From Candidatus Nitrosopumilus sp. (GTDB taxonomy: Archaea > Thermoproteota > Nitrososphaeria > Nitrososphaerales > Nitrosopumilaceae): a DNA stretch of 64,000 nt. The DNA is taken from positions 1 through 64,000 of the forward strand of contig JAILWG010000003.1 of assembly GCA_025699075.1 (NCBI GenBank), in the 5' to 3' direction. Of the stretch, positions 1 to 7,736 are shown piece by piece (within the stretch, counting starts at the first letter, position 1; every line of letters starts with the position of its first letter). A model generated the notes under the pieces. The model saw nothing but the letters and a program-made list of their open reading frames with translations. It was not told the DNA's origin and ran no database searches. A program made the translations under genes and the position numbers.

Positions 1-325
1 CTGTTTACTGTAATGATTGCTTTAGACAAAACAAGCCACAGGATTCAGGAAATGATAGATATTCACGAGATGACAGAAGTTCAAGATATTCACGAGATGA
101 CAGAGGCTCACGAAATAGCAGAGATGAATCTACAACTGTAACTTGCTCTGATTGTGGTACTGAATGTACAATTCCATTTGTTCCAAGAACTAACAAACCT
201 GTTTACTGTAATGATTGCTTTAGACAAAACAAGCCACAGGATTCAGGAAATGATAGATATTCACGAGATGACAGAAGTTCAAGATATTCACGAGATGACA
301 GAGGCTCACGAAATAGCAGAGATGA
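1..325 (+). repeat. 198-bp in-frame tandem duplication inside the zinc-ribbon gene
   Basis: Bases 1-127 and 199-325 are identical, giving a period of 198 bp (66 codons). The unit spans the second half of a zinc ribbon plus the SRDDR-rich linker. Perfect identity at DNA level points to a recent duplication. The array probably continues left of the window. Confidence 0.9.
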
Positions 326-749
326 CAGAAGCTCACATACTTCCTCCCGACGAGAATCTGGTAGAAATAATGTTAGATCTAGTAAACCTCGAAGTGATAA
401 ATTTTTGAGAAAACAAGAAAGTTTCTTTTCAGGCGGTTCAGACAAATTTTATGAAACTATCAAAGAAAAATTATATGAAATTTTAGGTGGAAAAATCTGC
501 TCTAATTGTGGTTTTAAAGATGAAAGAGCATTGGGAATAAGCCCAATTTCTGAAAATGTCACTTCTGATAATTCTGGTCGTGGTGGCGATGCTGCATCAT
601 GGGGAAAATACATCTCATCTCCAGAACTTGCTCGAGAAGAATTAAAGGTATTTTGCTTAAATTGCAATCAAATTAGAGAACCTGTTCCAAAACGAACAGA
701 AGATAGATCAAGACCAAAATCAAAAAAGAGTAAATATTTTCCTAGATAG
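3..749 (+). CDS. Zinc-ribbon repeat protein with C-terminal degenerate HNH-like domain (5' partial)
   Basis: The reading frame is open from base 3, so the gene starts upstream of the window. It encodes a CxxC-x17-CxxC zinc ribbon (CSDC then CNDC, exactly 17 residues between), the end of a previous identical ribbon, and Arg/Ser/Asp-rich linkers (repeated SRDDR). The last 100 residues read CSNCGFKDERAL, then a Gly-rich loop, then VFCLNCN. This is the layout of an HNH endonuclease zinc fold, but the usual DH of the active site is SP, so catalysis is unlikely. Known: CxxC-x17-CxxC ribbons are a recognised small domain of unknown role. Inference: a nucleic-acid-binding protein. A start at 405 is possible but would discard the ribbons. 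Confidence 0.75.
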   Translation, partial: VYCNDCFRQNKPQDSGNDRYSRDDRSSRYSRDDRGSRNSRDESTTVTCSDCGTECTIPFVPRTNKPVYCNDCFRQNKPQDSGNDRYSRDDRSSRYSRDDRGSRNSRDDRSSHTSSRRESGRNNVRSSKPRSDKFLRKQESFFSGGSDKFYETIKEKLYEILGGKICSNCGFKDERALGISPISENVTSDNSGRGGDAASWGKYISSPELAREELKVFCLNCNQIREPVPKRTEDRSRPKSKKSKYFPR

Positions 750-811
750 ATAGTAAAATCATCTTTGAGAATTTGTTAACACTTTAATTATAATTATTTT
801 AAAATAAATTC

Positions 812-895
812 ATGAATAGTGATTTCAAGGCATTAGGGATATCTCTGATTGTTGTTGTTGGAATTGTAGTTGGATATACTATATTTGGTCCATAG
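812..895 (+). CDS. Possible 27-residue single-span membrane peptide
   Basis: A short ORF of 27 codons starts at ATG 812. It encodes a polar N-terminus (MNSDFKALG) followed by a hydrophobic stretch ISLIVVVGIVVGYTIF that would form one membrane helix. It lies in the gap between the zinc-ribbon gene and a convergent gene. An AT-rich promoter-like stretch lies just upstream. Function unknown; supported only by its membrane-helix composition. Confidence 0.4.
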   Translation: MNSDFKALGISLIVVVGIVVGYTIFGP

Positions 896-896
896 A

Positions 897-1178
897 TTAC
901 TCTTTGACTATTTCTACAACATTTTCGATGATTTTAGTTGAAATTAACTCATGCTCTTTGTCTATGACTGATTGAATGAAATCGGCAAAATTTTCTACCG
1001 TTTCTTCGTTTTGTAGTAATATACTATGAGCAGATTTATCCTTTAGTGATATTACCAATTCATTTTTGACGACATTGAGAATTCCTGAAATGTATGTCTC
1101 TTTTCCGTTCTGGACGAAAATGAGACTAGCTAACTTTTGAGCCTCATATTTGTCGTCACATGCGATGCTGATTTTCAT
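897..1178 (-). CDS. Conserved-looking 93-aa protein downstream of trpS
   Basis: I do not recognise this protein. It is a 93-residue alpha/beta protein: a strand MKISIACDD, a helix, two strands, then a long C-terminal helix ending VVEIVKE. Its ATG overlaps the trpS stop by 4 nt (bases 1175-1178), so it is translationally coupled and co-transcribed with trpS. The strand-helix-strand-strand-helix order resembles small Pcc1-like folds, but no family motif supports that. Confidence 0.7.
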   Translation of the reverse strand: MKISIACDDKYEAQKLASLIFVQNGKETYISGILNVVKNELVISLKDKSAHSILLQNEETVENFADFIQSVIDKEHELISTKIIENVVEIVKE

Positions 1179-2287
1179 TTGTTCTCGAGTAGAAACTGCT
1201 GTATCTGATTTTTAGCTTTTTCTCTGTTTTCTTGATGAATTGCAAGAAACTCGTTAATTTTTTCAATCAATATTGCTTTTAATTCGCCTGAAAGTAATTT
1301 TCCAGATTTGTAATCTTCATAAATTTTCTTTAGTTTGTTATCATCTGGTTCAAAAAATATTCTAAGGTATTGATATGAAACATCGATGTCTGGATTGCCA
1401 CCTATCTTTCTATGTTGTTCAATATCTGGTTGCCCTCCTGAAAATGCATGTTTGTTAATTTTCTTTTTCACCTCTGCTGGAGAATCTGTTGTGTATATTG
1501 TTCCATTTTCAGCCGATGCTGACATTTTTCCCCCTGGTCCTTCTAAACTAGGAATCATGATGTTGTGAATTAATGCAGGTTTTTGCTTTCCAATTTTTTG
1601 TGCTATGTCCCGTGTTAATCTAAAATGAGGATCTTGATCTACTCCTAATGGAATTAAAACTGGCTTATCCTCAATAAAACAAGGAGCTGATTGCAATGAT
1701 GTATAAAAAATCATCCCGATGTTTGTATCATTTGTAAATCCGAATGTGGCTTTTGTATTTGAAAAATTTATTTTCTTTGCAACTTGAGCCGCAATTGGAT
1801 AAAGCGTTTGAATATTTTTTGTATTGATGATGATTTTTGTTTTTTCTGGTTTGAATCCTAATGCGATAAAATCTAAAGCATTTTCATATGCAAATTTACT
1901 TGTTTCTTCCAATGTAAGATTTGGTTTTGAGAAAAATTTTTCATCATCTGTGAGCTGAAAGTACATGTTAACATCAAATTTTTCTTGTAACCATTTAGCA
2001 AACATCCATGGTACTAAATGTCCAATATGGGTGTGTCCAGATGGCCCTCTTCCTGTATATAGAAAGAATTTATTGCCTTTTTCATATTCATCTAATATTC
2101 TATTCATTTCTCTGTGTGAGAAGAAAATGCCCCTTCTAAGCATAAAATGGTCTTCTCCAGTGATTCTCTTGATTCTTTCCAGTAATTCGCTTGAAATTTT
2201 TTCTGTACCGAATTGCTTGATTAACTTGTCATAGTCGATATCTCCCTCAACGTGCCAAGGAGTTACAATAAAGTCATCAGCTGACAT
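1175..2287 (-). CDS. trpS: Tryptophanyl-tRNA synthetase
   Basis: Class I synthetase charging tRNA-Trp with tryptophan. The HIGH signature is at residues 87-90 within GPSGHTHIGHLVPW, the archaeal/eukaryotic TrpRS form, and the KMSKS-type loop is GGKMSAS at about 252-258. Length 370 aa is normal for archaeal TrpRS. It starts at ATG 2287, 45 bp from the divergent pheS start. The cognate tRNA-Trp lies at 10016-10089 on the same strand. It is followed in the same operon by an unknown 93-aa gene overlapping by 4 nt. Confidence 0.96.
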   Translation of the reverse strand: MSADDFIVTPWHVEGDIDYDKLIKQFGTEKISSELLERIKRITGEDHFMLRRGIFFSHREMNRILDEYEKGNKFFLYTGRGPSGHTHIGHLVPWMFAKWLQEKFDVNMYFQLTDDEKFFSKPNLTLEETSKFAYENALDFIALGFKPEKTKIIINTKNIQTLYPIAAQVAKKINFSNTKATFGFTNDTNIGMIFYTSLQSAPCFIEDKPVLIPLGVDQDPHFRLTRDIAQKIGKQKPALIHNIMIPSLEGPGGKMSASAENGTIYTTDSPAEVKKKINKHAFSGGQPDIEQHRKIGGNPDIDVSYQYLRIFFEPDDNKLKKIYEDYKSGKLLSGELKAILIEKINEFLAIHQENREKAKNQIQQFLLENK

Positions 2288-2332
2288 TCATCTTGACTTA
2301 GGTTAAGGTTTAAAAAGTCTTTTTCGAATTCT

Positions 2333-3727
2333 TTGCTGTTGTCGCAAGTTTTTCATGAAATTGAAAAAAAAATTATTGTATCTCTAAAAGATAATCCAAA
2401 ACAAACTCCTGAATCTCTTGAAAAATCTACACAACTTTCGCCTGATCAAATTAGACGAGGGATTGAATGGCTTAGATTAAAAGAATTGGCAATTGTTAAT
2501 GAATCTAAATCAAGTATGATTAGTTTAGGTAAAAATGGGATTGAATCCCTTCAAAAAGGATTACCTGAAAGAAGATTGTTAGATTTACTAAAGAATGGCC
2601 CCAAAAAATTATCTGATTTACAAAAAGAACTGGGTTTTGTCTTTGGACCATCAATTGGTTTAGCTAGAAAAAATAATTGGGTTGAAGCGTCAGGTGATGA
2701 AATTATTCTTAAAAATTCTCCATCAGAATTGCCTGGAGAAAAAACTCTCAAATTAATTGGAAATGAAAAATTACCTAAAGATAAAATTGATCTAGATGAT
2801 TTGTCTGGACTTTTAAAAAGACCTGATTTTATTATTGAAGATGTCTTAAAAACTCAAGAAATTTCTTTGGCTGAATCTGCAAAAACCCTTACTCTTTCTA
2901 ATTCTGTAGGCGGAATTGATGTTGAAGCTAAAGTTCCAGAAGTTTTTGTTGCTAGAACTCATCCTCTTAAAGATACAATAGATGAAATTAGAGAAATATT
3001 TGTCACACTTGGTTTTTCTGAAATTCTTGGCAATATGACTCAATCAAGCTTTTGGAATTTTGATGCCCTCTTTACTCCTCAAGATCATCCTGCAAGAGAA
3101 TTACAAGATACATTTTATCTTGACCGAATTAATGCTAAAAAAATTGGAACGCCAGAACAAATCAGAAAAGTTTCCGACTCTCACAAAAAGAACTGGAGGT
3201 ATCAATGGGATATTAACGAAGCAAGAAAGATGGTTTTGAGAACTCATACTACTTGTGTAACCATCAAACATTTGGCTGAAAACAAACCAGATGAAGCACG
3301 AATTTTCTCATTAGGTCGAGTATTCCGTAACGAAAAAGTTAGTTACAAACATCTTGTAGAGTTCAATCAAATTGAAGGTGTAGTTGTTGGAAAAGATGCC
3401 AATCTGAGAAATTTAATGGGTATACAACGAGAATTTTACAAACGAATTGGAATAACAAAAATAAAATTCTGGCCAACATTTTTCCCATACACTGAGCCCT
3501 CTCTTCAAACGATGGTGTATAATGAAAAATTAGGAAAATGGATTGAATTATTTGGAATGGGAATCTTCAGACCTGAGGTAACTAAACCTCTTGGAATTAC
3601 TAAACCTGTTTTAGCTTGGGGTGGTGGCATTGAAAGAATTGCAATGCTAAAATATGATCTAGATGATGTAAGGGAATTTTACAATAATAATTTAGGCTGG
3701 TTAAGGAGTGCAACAAAATGCCAGTAG
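2333..3727 (+). CDS. pheS: Phenylalanyl-tRNA synthetase alpha subunit
   Basis: Class II catalytic subunit of the alpha2beta2 PheRS. Residues 1-160 form the winged-helix N-terminal region typical of archaeal/eukaryotic PheS. The catalytic core follows, with motif 2 around FRNEKVSYKHLVEFNQIEG and motif 3 AWGGGIERIAML near the C-terminus. 464 aa is close to archaeal homologues. No ATG is available at the N-terminus. TTG 2333 or TTG 2339 is the start, and the TATA-like tttaaaaag at about 2309-2317 suggests a leaderless mRNA. It overlaps pheT by 10 nt. Confidence 0.95.
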   Translation: MLLSQVFHEIEKKIIVSLKDNPKQTPESLEKSTQLSPDQIRRGIEWLRLKELAIVNESKSSMISLGKNGIESLQKGLPERRLLDLLKNGPKKLSDLQKELGFVFGPSIGLARKNNWVEASGDEIILKNSPSELPGEKTLKLIGNEKLPKDKIDLDDLSGLLKRPDFIIEDVLKTQEISLAESAKTLTLSNSVGGIDVEAKVPEVFVARTHPLKDTIDEIREIFVTLGFSEILGNMTQSSFWNFDALFTPQDHPARELQDTFYLDRINAKKIGTPEQIRKVSDSHKKNWRYQWDINEARKMVLRTHTTCVTIKHLAENKPDEARIFSLGRVFRNEKVSYKHLVEFNQIEGVVVGKDANLRNLMGIQREFYKRIGITKIKFWPTFFPYTEPSLQTMVYNEKLGKWIELFGMGIFRPEVTKPLGITKPVLAWGGGIERIAMLKYDLDDVREFYNNNLGWLRSATKCQ

Positions 3728-5358
3728 TTGAACTATCTTATTCTCGCTTACAAAAATTAGTTGGCAAAGTATCAAAAAAACAAATTTCTGATTTTTTGCC
3801 ATTTCTAGGACTTGACATAGAATCTGAAGATAAAGATCTTATTAGAATTGAATACAGTCCAAATAGGCCTGATTACTCTACTGATTTTGGAATTGCCCTT
3901 GGTTTGCAAGGGTTACTTGGAATTAAGACTGGAGCAGTAAAACTTAATGTAAAAAAATCTAACAAATATTCTATTTCTGTAAAACCTGCCGTATCTAAGA
4001 TACGCCCTTTTGTTACTGGAATTGTGGCAAAAAATGGAAAAATTGATGATAAAACAATCAAACAATTAATGACCATGCAAGAAGATCTTCATTTTGGCAT
4101 AGGTAGAAAAAGAAAAAAATCTTCTATTGGCATTCATGATTTAGATAAAATTTCATTTCCTCTAGTTTACACGACAGCAAACAGAAATCACAAATTCATT
4201 CCATTAAACTCTGAAAAAGAAATCACAATCTCAGAAATCTTAGCAAATACTGATGTTGGAAAAGATTATGGTTCTCTGCTTGGACAATCTTCTCAAGTGC
4301 CACTTATTTTAGACAATGATCAAAATACTGTTTCCTTTCCTCCAATTATCAATGCAGCTATTACAACAGTTACGACCAAAACAAAAAATCTCTTTGTTGA
4401 AGTCACTGGAATCAATAAAGAGGATGCTGAAGATATGCTTGCTGTTGTAGCCACAATTTTACAAAGTGCTGGATTCACATTAGAATCAGTAAAAATATCT
4501 GGCGCAAAAAATTCTTCACCAAAATTAGATCATAGAAAACTTATTGTCAATTCCTCATTAATCAACCAGACACTGGGTTTGGATCTTAAAATTCCTAAAA
4601 TTATTTCATGTTTGAAAAAATCTCGTTTAGATGCTTCATCTAAAGGAACTAACATAGTTTGTACAATTCCTGGGTATCGTTTTGATATCTTTGGACCTAT
4701 GGATTTAGTAGAAGAAGTTGCCTTGGGATATGGAATTCAAAATCTTGAACCCACCATATCGCCTTCACAAACAATAGGAGAAATAAATTCAATATCTCTA
4801 CAACTAAAATCCTTAGATAAAACAATGATTGGATTAGGTTATCTTGAAGCTTTGAACTCAAGTTTAACAAGCAAGAGAGTACTATATGATATGACGAACA
4901 GAGACTCAACAAAAATTATTTCTGTACTGGATTCAAAAAGCCAGGAACATACAATTTTACGTGATTCTATACTTCCTGGCTTGCTAGAAAATCTTTCTAA
5001 AAATATACATGAATCATATCCTCAGAAAATGTTTGAAACTGGAACTGTTTTTGTTACTGACAATCCAATAACAGAAAAAATTAATTTTTCTGCCATCAGC
5101 GCTCATAAGGATGCTAATTTTACAGAAATAAAGTCTATTATTCAATCTGCACTAAATATTGGATTTGGGATTAAAGTTGAAACAAAAACTTCTGCACATC
5201 CCACTTTTGAAAAAGGTCACTGTGCATCAGTAATTCTAAATAATATTCCAATTGGTATTATTGGAAAAATTGACTCAAAGATTATAGAAAATTATAAAAT
5301 TCGTGTTCCTGTAGTGGGATTTGAGATATCCTTATCTGAATCTATTCTTAAAAATTAA
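3718..5358 (+). CDS. pheT: Phenylalanyl-tRNA synthetase beta subunit
   Basis: Beta subunit of PheRS, 546 aa, the compact archaeal/eukaryotic form without the bacterial EMAP/tRNA-binding N-terminal extension. It has the B3/4 editing-type region in the first half, a B5 domain (about 260-350) and a pseudo-catalytic class II core in the last 200 residues. ATG 3718 lies within the 3' end of pheS, so the subunits are translationally coupled. It is followed by a structured RNA candidate rather than another protein gene. Confidence 0.95.
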   Translation: MPVVELSYSRLQKLVGKVSKKQISDFLPFLGLDIESEDKDLIRIEYSPNRPDYSTDFGIALGLQGLLGIKTGAVKLNVKKSNKYSISVKPAVSKIRPFVTGIVAKNGKIDDKTIKQLMTMQEDLHFGIGRKRKKSSIGIHDLDKISFPLVYTTANRNHKFIPLNSEKEITISEILANTDVGKDYGSLLGQSSQVPLILDNDQNTVSFPPIINAAITTVTTKTKNLFVEVTGINKEDAEDMLAVVATILQSAGFTLESVKISGAKNSSPKLDHRKLIVNSSLINQTLGLDLKIPKIISCLKKSRLDASSKGTNIVCTIPGYRFDIFGPMDLVEEVALGYGIQNLEPTISPSQTIGEINSISLQLKSLDKTMIGLGYLEALNSSLTSKRVLYDMTNRDSTKIISVLDSKSQEHTILRDSILPGLLENLSKNIHESYPQKMFETGTVFVTDNPITEKINFSAISAHKDANFTEIKSIIQSALNIGFGIKVETKTSAHPTFEKGHCASVILNNIPIGIIGKIDSKIIENYKIRVPVVGFEISLSESILKN

Positions 5359-5435
5359 AATTGCTTCTTCAGAAATCCTTTTTGCTAAACAATTTCCTCA
5401 ATGGTTTTTAGTAGGAGTAATTCTATAATTAATCG

Positions 5436-5600
5436 CCCAAGAGCAGGCATGCAGACGGATTAGGATGAGTCGATCGTGATGATACCAGTGATTTCTAATT
5501 CACCCAGGTGTGCTACATTATGGGCAACCCCGGTTTTAGAACGCGAGGAGGCGTATGGCTATGACCAATGATTTTGTGCGAGTCAGAACCGGGGAACATA
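5436..5600 (+). ncRNA. Candidate two-hairpin H/ACA guide RNA
   Basis: This is a GC-rich island in AT-rich DNA with no ORF. Hairpin 1: lower stem AGCA (5442-5445)/TGCT (5511-5514), an internal loop, and upper stem GGATTAG (5457-5463)/CTAATTC (5495-5501). It is followed directly by ACA (5515-5517), 13 nt below the upper stem. Hairpin 2: lower stem CCCCGGTT (5528-5535)/AACCGGGG (5587-5594), upper pairing CGC (5542-5544)/GCG (5578-5580), then ACA at 5596-5598, 15 nt below the upper stem. A pocket followed by ACA at about 14-16 nt is the H/ACA pseudouridine-guide layout. I did not identify RNase P, SRP or 5S motifs. The kink-turn is not clear. Confidence 0.55.
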
Positions 5601-5646
5601 TCCATTTTCAAAACCATTAAACCATGATAATTACATAGAAAATAAA

Positions 5647-6066
5647 ATGGTGAATTACTGGTTAGCAAAACAAGAACCAAGTGGCCCTAGAGGATATAAT
5701 TTTGAACAACTAAAAAAAGATAAAACTACAGTATGGGATGGCGTCCACAATAATCTTGCATTAAAACACATGAGAGAAATGAAATCCGGCGATCTGGTCC
5801 TATTTTATCATACAGGTGATGAAAGACAGGCCGTAGGAATTATGCAAGTCACCTCAAAACCATATCCAAATCCTAAGGAAGATGTAGAACGCTTTATTGT
5901 AGTTGATGTAAAATATAAAAAATCATTGAAACGCCCAGTAACTCTTGATGAGATGAAAAAAGAGAAAAAATTCAAAGATTGGGAACTAATTAAAATTTCT
6001 AGATTATCAATAATGCCTGTTCCAAAGCCTATTTGGGATGCTATTCTAAAGATTTCTCAAACCTAA
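5647..6066 (+). CDS. EVE (PUA-like) domain protein
   Basis: A 139-residue single-domain EVE protein, opening with YWLAKQEPSGPRGYNFEQL and containing the conserved WDGVHNNLALKHMREMKSGD and VLFYHTGDERQAVGI segments. EVE domains are PUA-like folds that read modified bases in RNA or DNA, and in some organisms they work with nucleases. Here no nuclease domain is attached and no defence gene adjoins it, so a housekeeping RNA-related role is more likely. ATG 5647 is the only sensible start. Confidence 0.88.
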   Translation: MVNYWLAKQEPSGPRGYNFEQLKKDKTTVWDGVHNNLALKHMREMKSGDLVLFYHTGDERQAVGIMQVTSKPYPNPKEDVERFIVVDVKYKKSLKRPVTLDEMKKEKKFKDWELIKISRLSIMPVPKPIWDAILKISQT

Positions 6067-6109
6067 CAATAATCGGTTTATTGATATAGTCGATTTATTT
6101 AATTTCTGT

Positions 6110-6349
6110 ATGGCAACAGCTTATGTTTTAATAAACTGTGAACTAGGCTCTGAAGAAGCTATTATTCAGCAACTAAAGGGCTTAGAAGGTGTTAAGGAAG
6201 TTCATGGAACTTTTGGCGCATACGATATTTTGGCCAAGATCGAATCTGATACTGTTGAGAAGCTTAGAGAAACAATTACTTGGAAAATCAGAAAAATTGA
6301 GAAGATTCGTTCAACTCTAACCTTAATGGGTATTGAAGGTCAAACATAA
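6110..6349 (+). CDS. Stand-alone Lrp/AsnC ligand-binding (RAM) domain protein
   Basis: 79 residues that form only the alpha/beta RAM ligand-binding half of an Lrp/AsnC regulator: YVLINCELGSEEAII, VKEVHGTFGAYDILAKI and IEKIRSTLTLMGI. The DNA-binding helix-turn-helix is absent. Such single-domain proteins are numerous in ammonia-oxidising archaea and probably sense amino acids by oligomerising or pairing with full regulators. A similar protein lies at 56265-56507 next to a TFB. Confidence 0.88.
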   Translation: MATAYVLINCELGSEEAIIQQLKGLEGVKEVHGTFGAYDILAKIESDTVEKLRETITWKIRKIEKIRSTLTLMGIEGQT

Positions 6350-6367
6350 ACACCCTTTTTTCTTATT

Positions 6368-6937
6368 ATGATTCTACATTTTATTTTTGTAGTACCTGAA
6401 GAGGATCGTGAAAAACGACAATTTGAATTTGAATATGTCAAAAAGATGAGTAAGTTTTATCAAGTTTGGTTAAAAGAAAAATTTGGTCAAGAATATGAAA
6501 TTAAATGTGATGAGATGATCACAAAACCTCGAAGCATTCTTCAACGTCTTGACACTCATACTTTAGTTCGTGATCATCAACAACGAGGAAAAGACACTTA
6601 TCATTTCTACCTCACTCATTTCAAGCCTTGGTGGACTGATTGCACTTGTGAAGGATATCATGCTGAAAATTTTGGAATGGTGTTTTGGCAAACTCCAAAA
6701 GAATCTAATGATACTTTATTTCTTGCAGAAAAAAACTGTACTACGGTATCACATGAATTGCTTCATGAAATGTTGAGAATTAGAGGGCATAAGAAATTCA
6801 TTCAAGACGTTCATGATGTATGGACTAAACATCTTTTTGAACAATTGGAATTTGAACAGTATGGTGAAGATTTTCAAAAAACTGATGGCAAACCTATGTT
6901 TTTAACAATGGATACTTCACAATTTAGTTTACAATGA
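6368..6937 (+). CDS. Putative zinc-dependent peptidase-like protein (HELLH)
   Basis: A 189-residue soluble protein of no family I can name. The sequence SHELLHEMLRIRGHK contains an HExxH zincin signature (H129-E130-x2-H133) with further histidines at 141 and 149 that could complete a zinc site. A Cys/Trp/His cluster WWTDCTCEGYHAENFGM precedes it. No signal peptide is visible, so it would act in the cytoplasm. The protease assignment is inference from the motif only. It starts 18 nt after the Lrp-like gene, probably in one transcript. Confidence 0.72.
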   Translation: MILHFIFVVPEEDREKRQFEFEYVKKMSKFYQVWLKEKFGQEYEIKCDEMITKPRSILQRLDTHTLVRDHQQRGKDTYHFYLTHFKPWWTDCTCEGYHAENFGMVFWQTPKESNDTLFLAEKNCTTVSHELLHEMLRIRGHKKFIQDVHDVWTKHLFEQLEFEQYGEDFQKTDGKPMFLTMDTSQFSLQ

Positions 6938-6948
6938 AATTTTTCTAG

Positions 6949-7581
6949 TTAACACTTTGTAACTGAATAAATATTATTTTCAAAATTTGCAGTTTTGAAA
7001 TCTAATTTGTTTTCAGGATCATCATCTCTTGATTTGCTTAATGTTTCAAGTTCCACTAATGCATCTCCTCTAAATCCTACTGAAGAACCATAGATCCCAT
7101 CAGTTAGCATTGTTCCATGATCTCCTTTTTTGATATCGTCTACCATCTCGTAAAATCTGGCTGTTTCTTTTTTATTCACTGGATTTCCAGTTGCTTTATT
7201 GAATGCAACTGCAATGTACATACCATTATTTTTTACTGCAACAGGAACTTTGTGATTCTTACCTGATACTCCTGGTATTGTATCATTTACTATTACTTCA
7301 CATTTGTGATACATGCTAGATACATATGCATAGAATCTGTATTGGGCATATTTTCCTGCAGCATCCTCTTCACACCCAACAAAGACTTTGTGTAGTAATT
7401 CTAAAGCGTCATCATTCATACTTTGTAATCTATCATCTATTCTTCCTCTTTCCAAAAGTTCAGACTTGCATTCTTTTGCAACTAAAACTAAAATGAAATC
7501 CGGTAAATTATAATTTTTAAGAGCAGCAACAAATGCACCTGCTTGTGACATCCCAAATTTTGGGAATCCTTTATTGACCAT
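6949..7581 (-). CDS. Unrecognised 210-aa soluble protein
   Basis: I do not recognise this gene. It encodes a soluble alpha/beta protein of 210 aa with an N-terminal helical part (AGAFVAALKNYNLPDFILVLV) and a strand-rich second half (HKVPVAVKNNGMYIAVAF, then FYEMVDDIKKGDHGTML). It has five cysteines, without a CxxC ribbon. It is convergent with the HELLH gene (11 nt between stops) and divergent from acn, with a promoter region of about 155 bp. Confidence 0.72.
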   Translation of the reverse strand: MVNKGFPKFGMSQAGAFVAALKNYNLPDFILVLVAKECKSELLERGRIDDRLQSMNDDALELLHKVFVGCEEDAAGKYAQYRFYAYVSSMYHKCEVIVNDTIPGVSGKNHKVPVAVKNNGMYIAVAFNKATGNPVNKKETARFYEMVDDIKKGDHGTMLTDGIYGSSVGFRGDALVELETLSKSRDDDPENKLDFKTANFENNIYSVTKC

Positions 7582-7736
7582 AGTTACACCTCATTTTAGA
7601 AAACCTTCTCCTGCCTAACACTGTTTTAAAAAGCTGCTTTTGGCTTATAATTGTTAAGAATTTACATGCCTATTGAAACAATTTTCTTAATTTTTTAATT
7701 GTAAATATTAAATTCGGGACCAATTCATCTGATATT

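Noticed and set aside
203-445. Antisense ORF over the zinc-ribbon repeats
   Set aside because: It mirrors the repeat of the sense gene; Ser/Arg/Glu low complexity without domain features.
897-1178. KEOPS subunit Pcc1
   Set aside because: Only the general secondary-structure order matches; no diagnostic residues, so left unassigned.
5465-5500. C/D box small RNA (GTGATGA at 5476-5482)
   Set aside because: A box C match is present but no CTGA box D lies at suitable distance, while the H/ACA layout explains the whole island.
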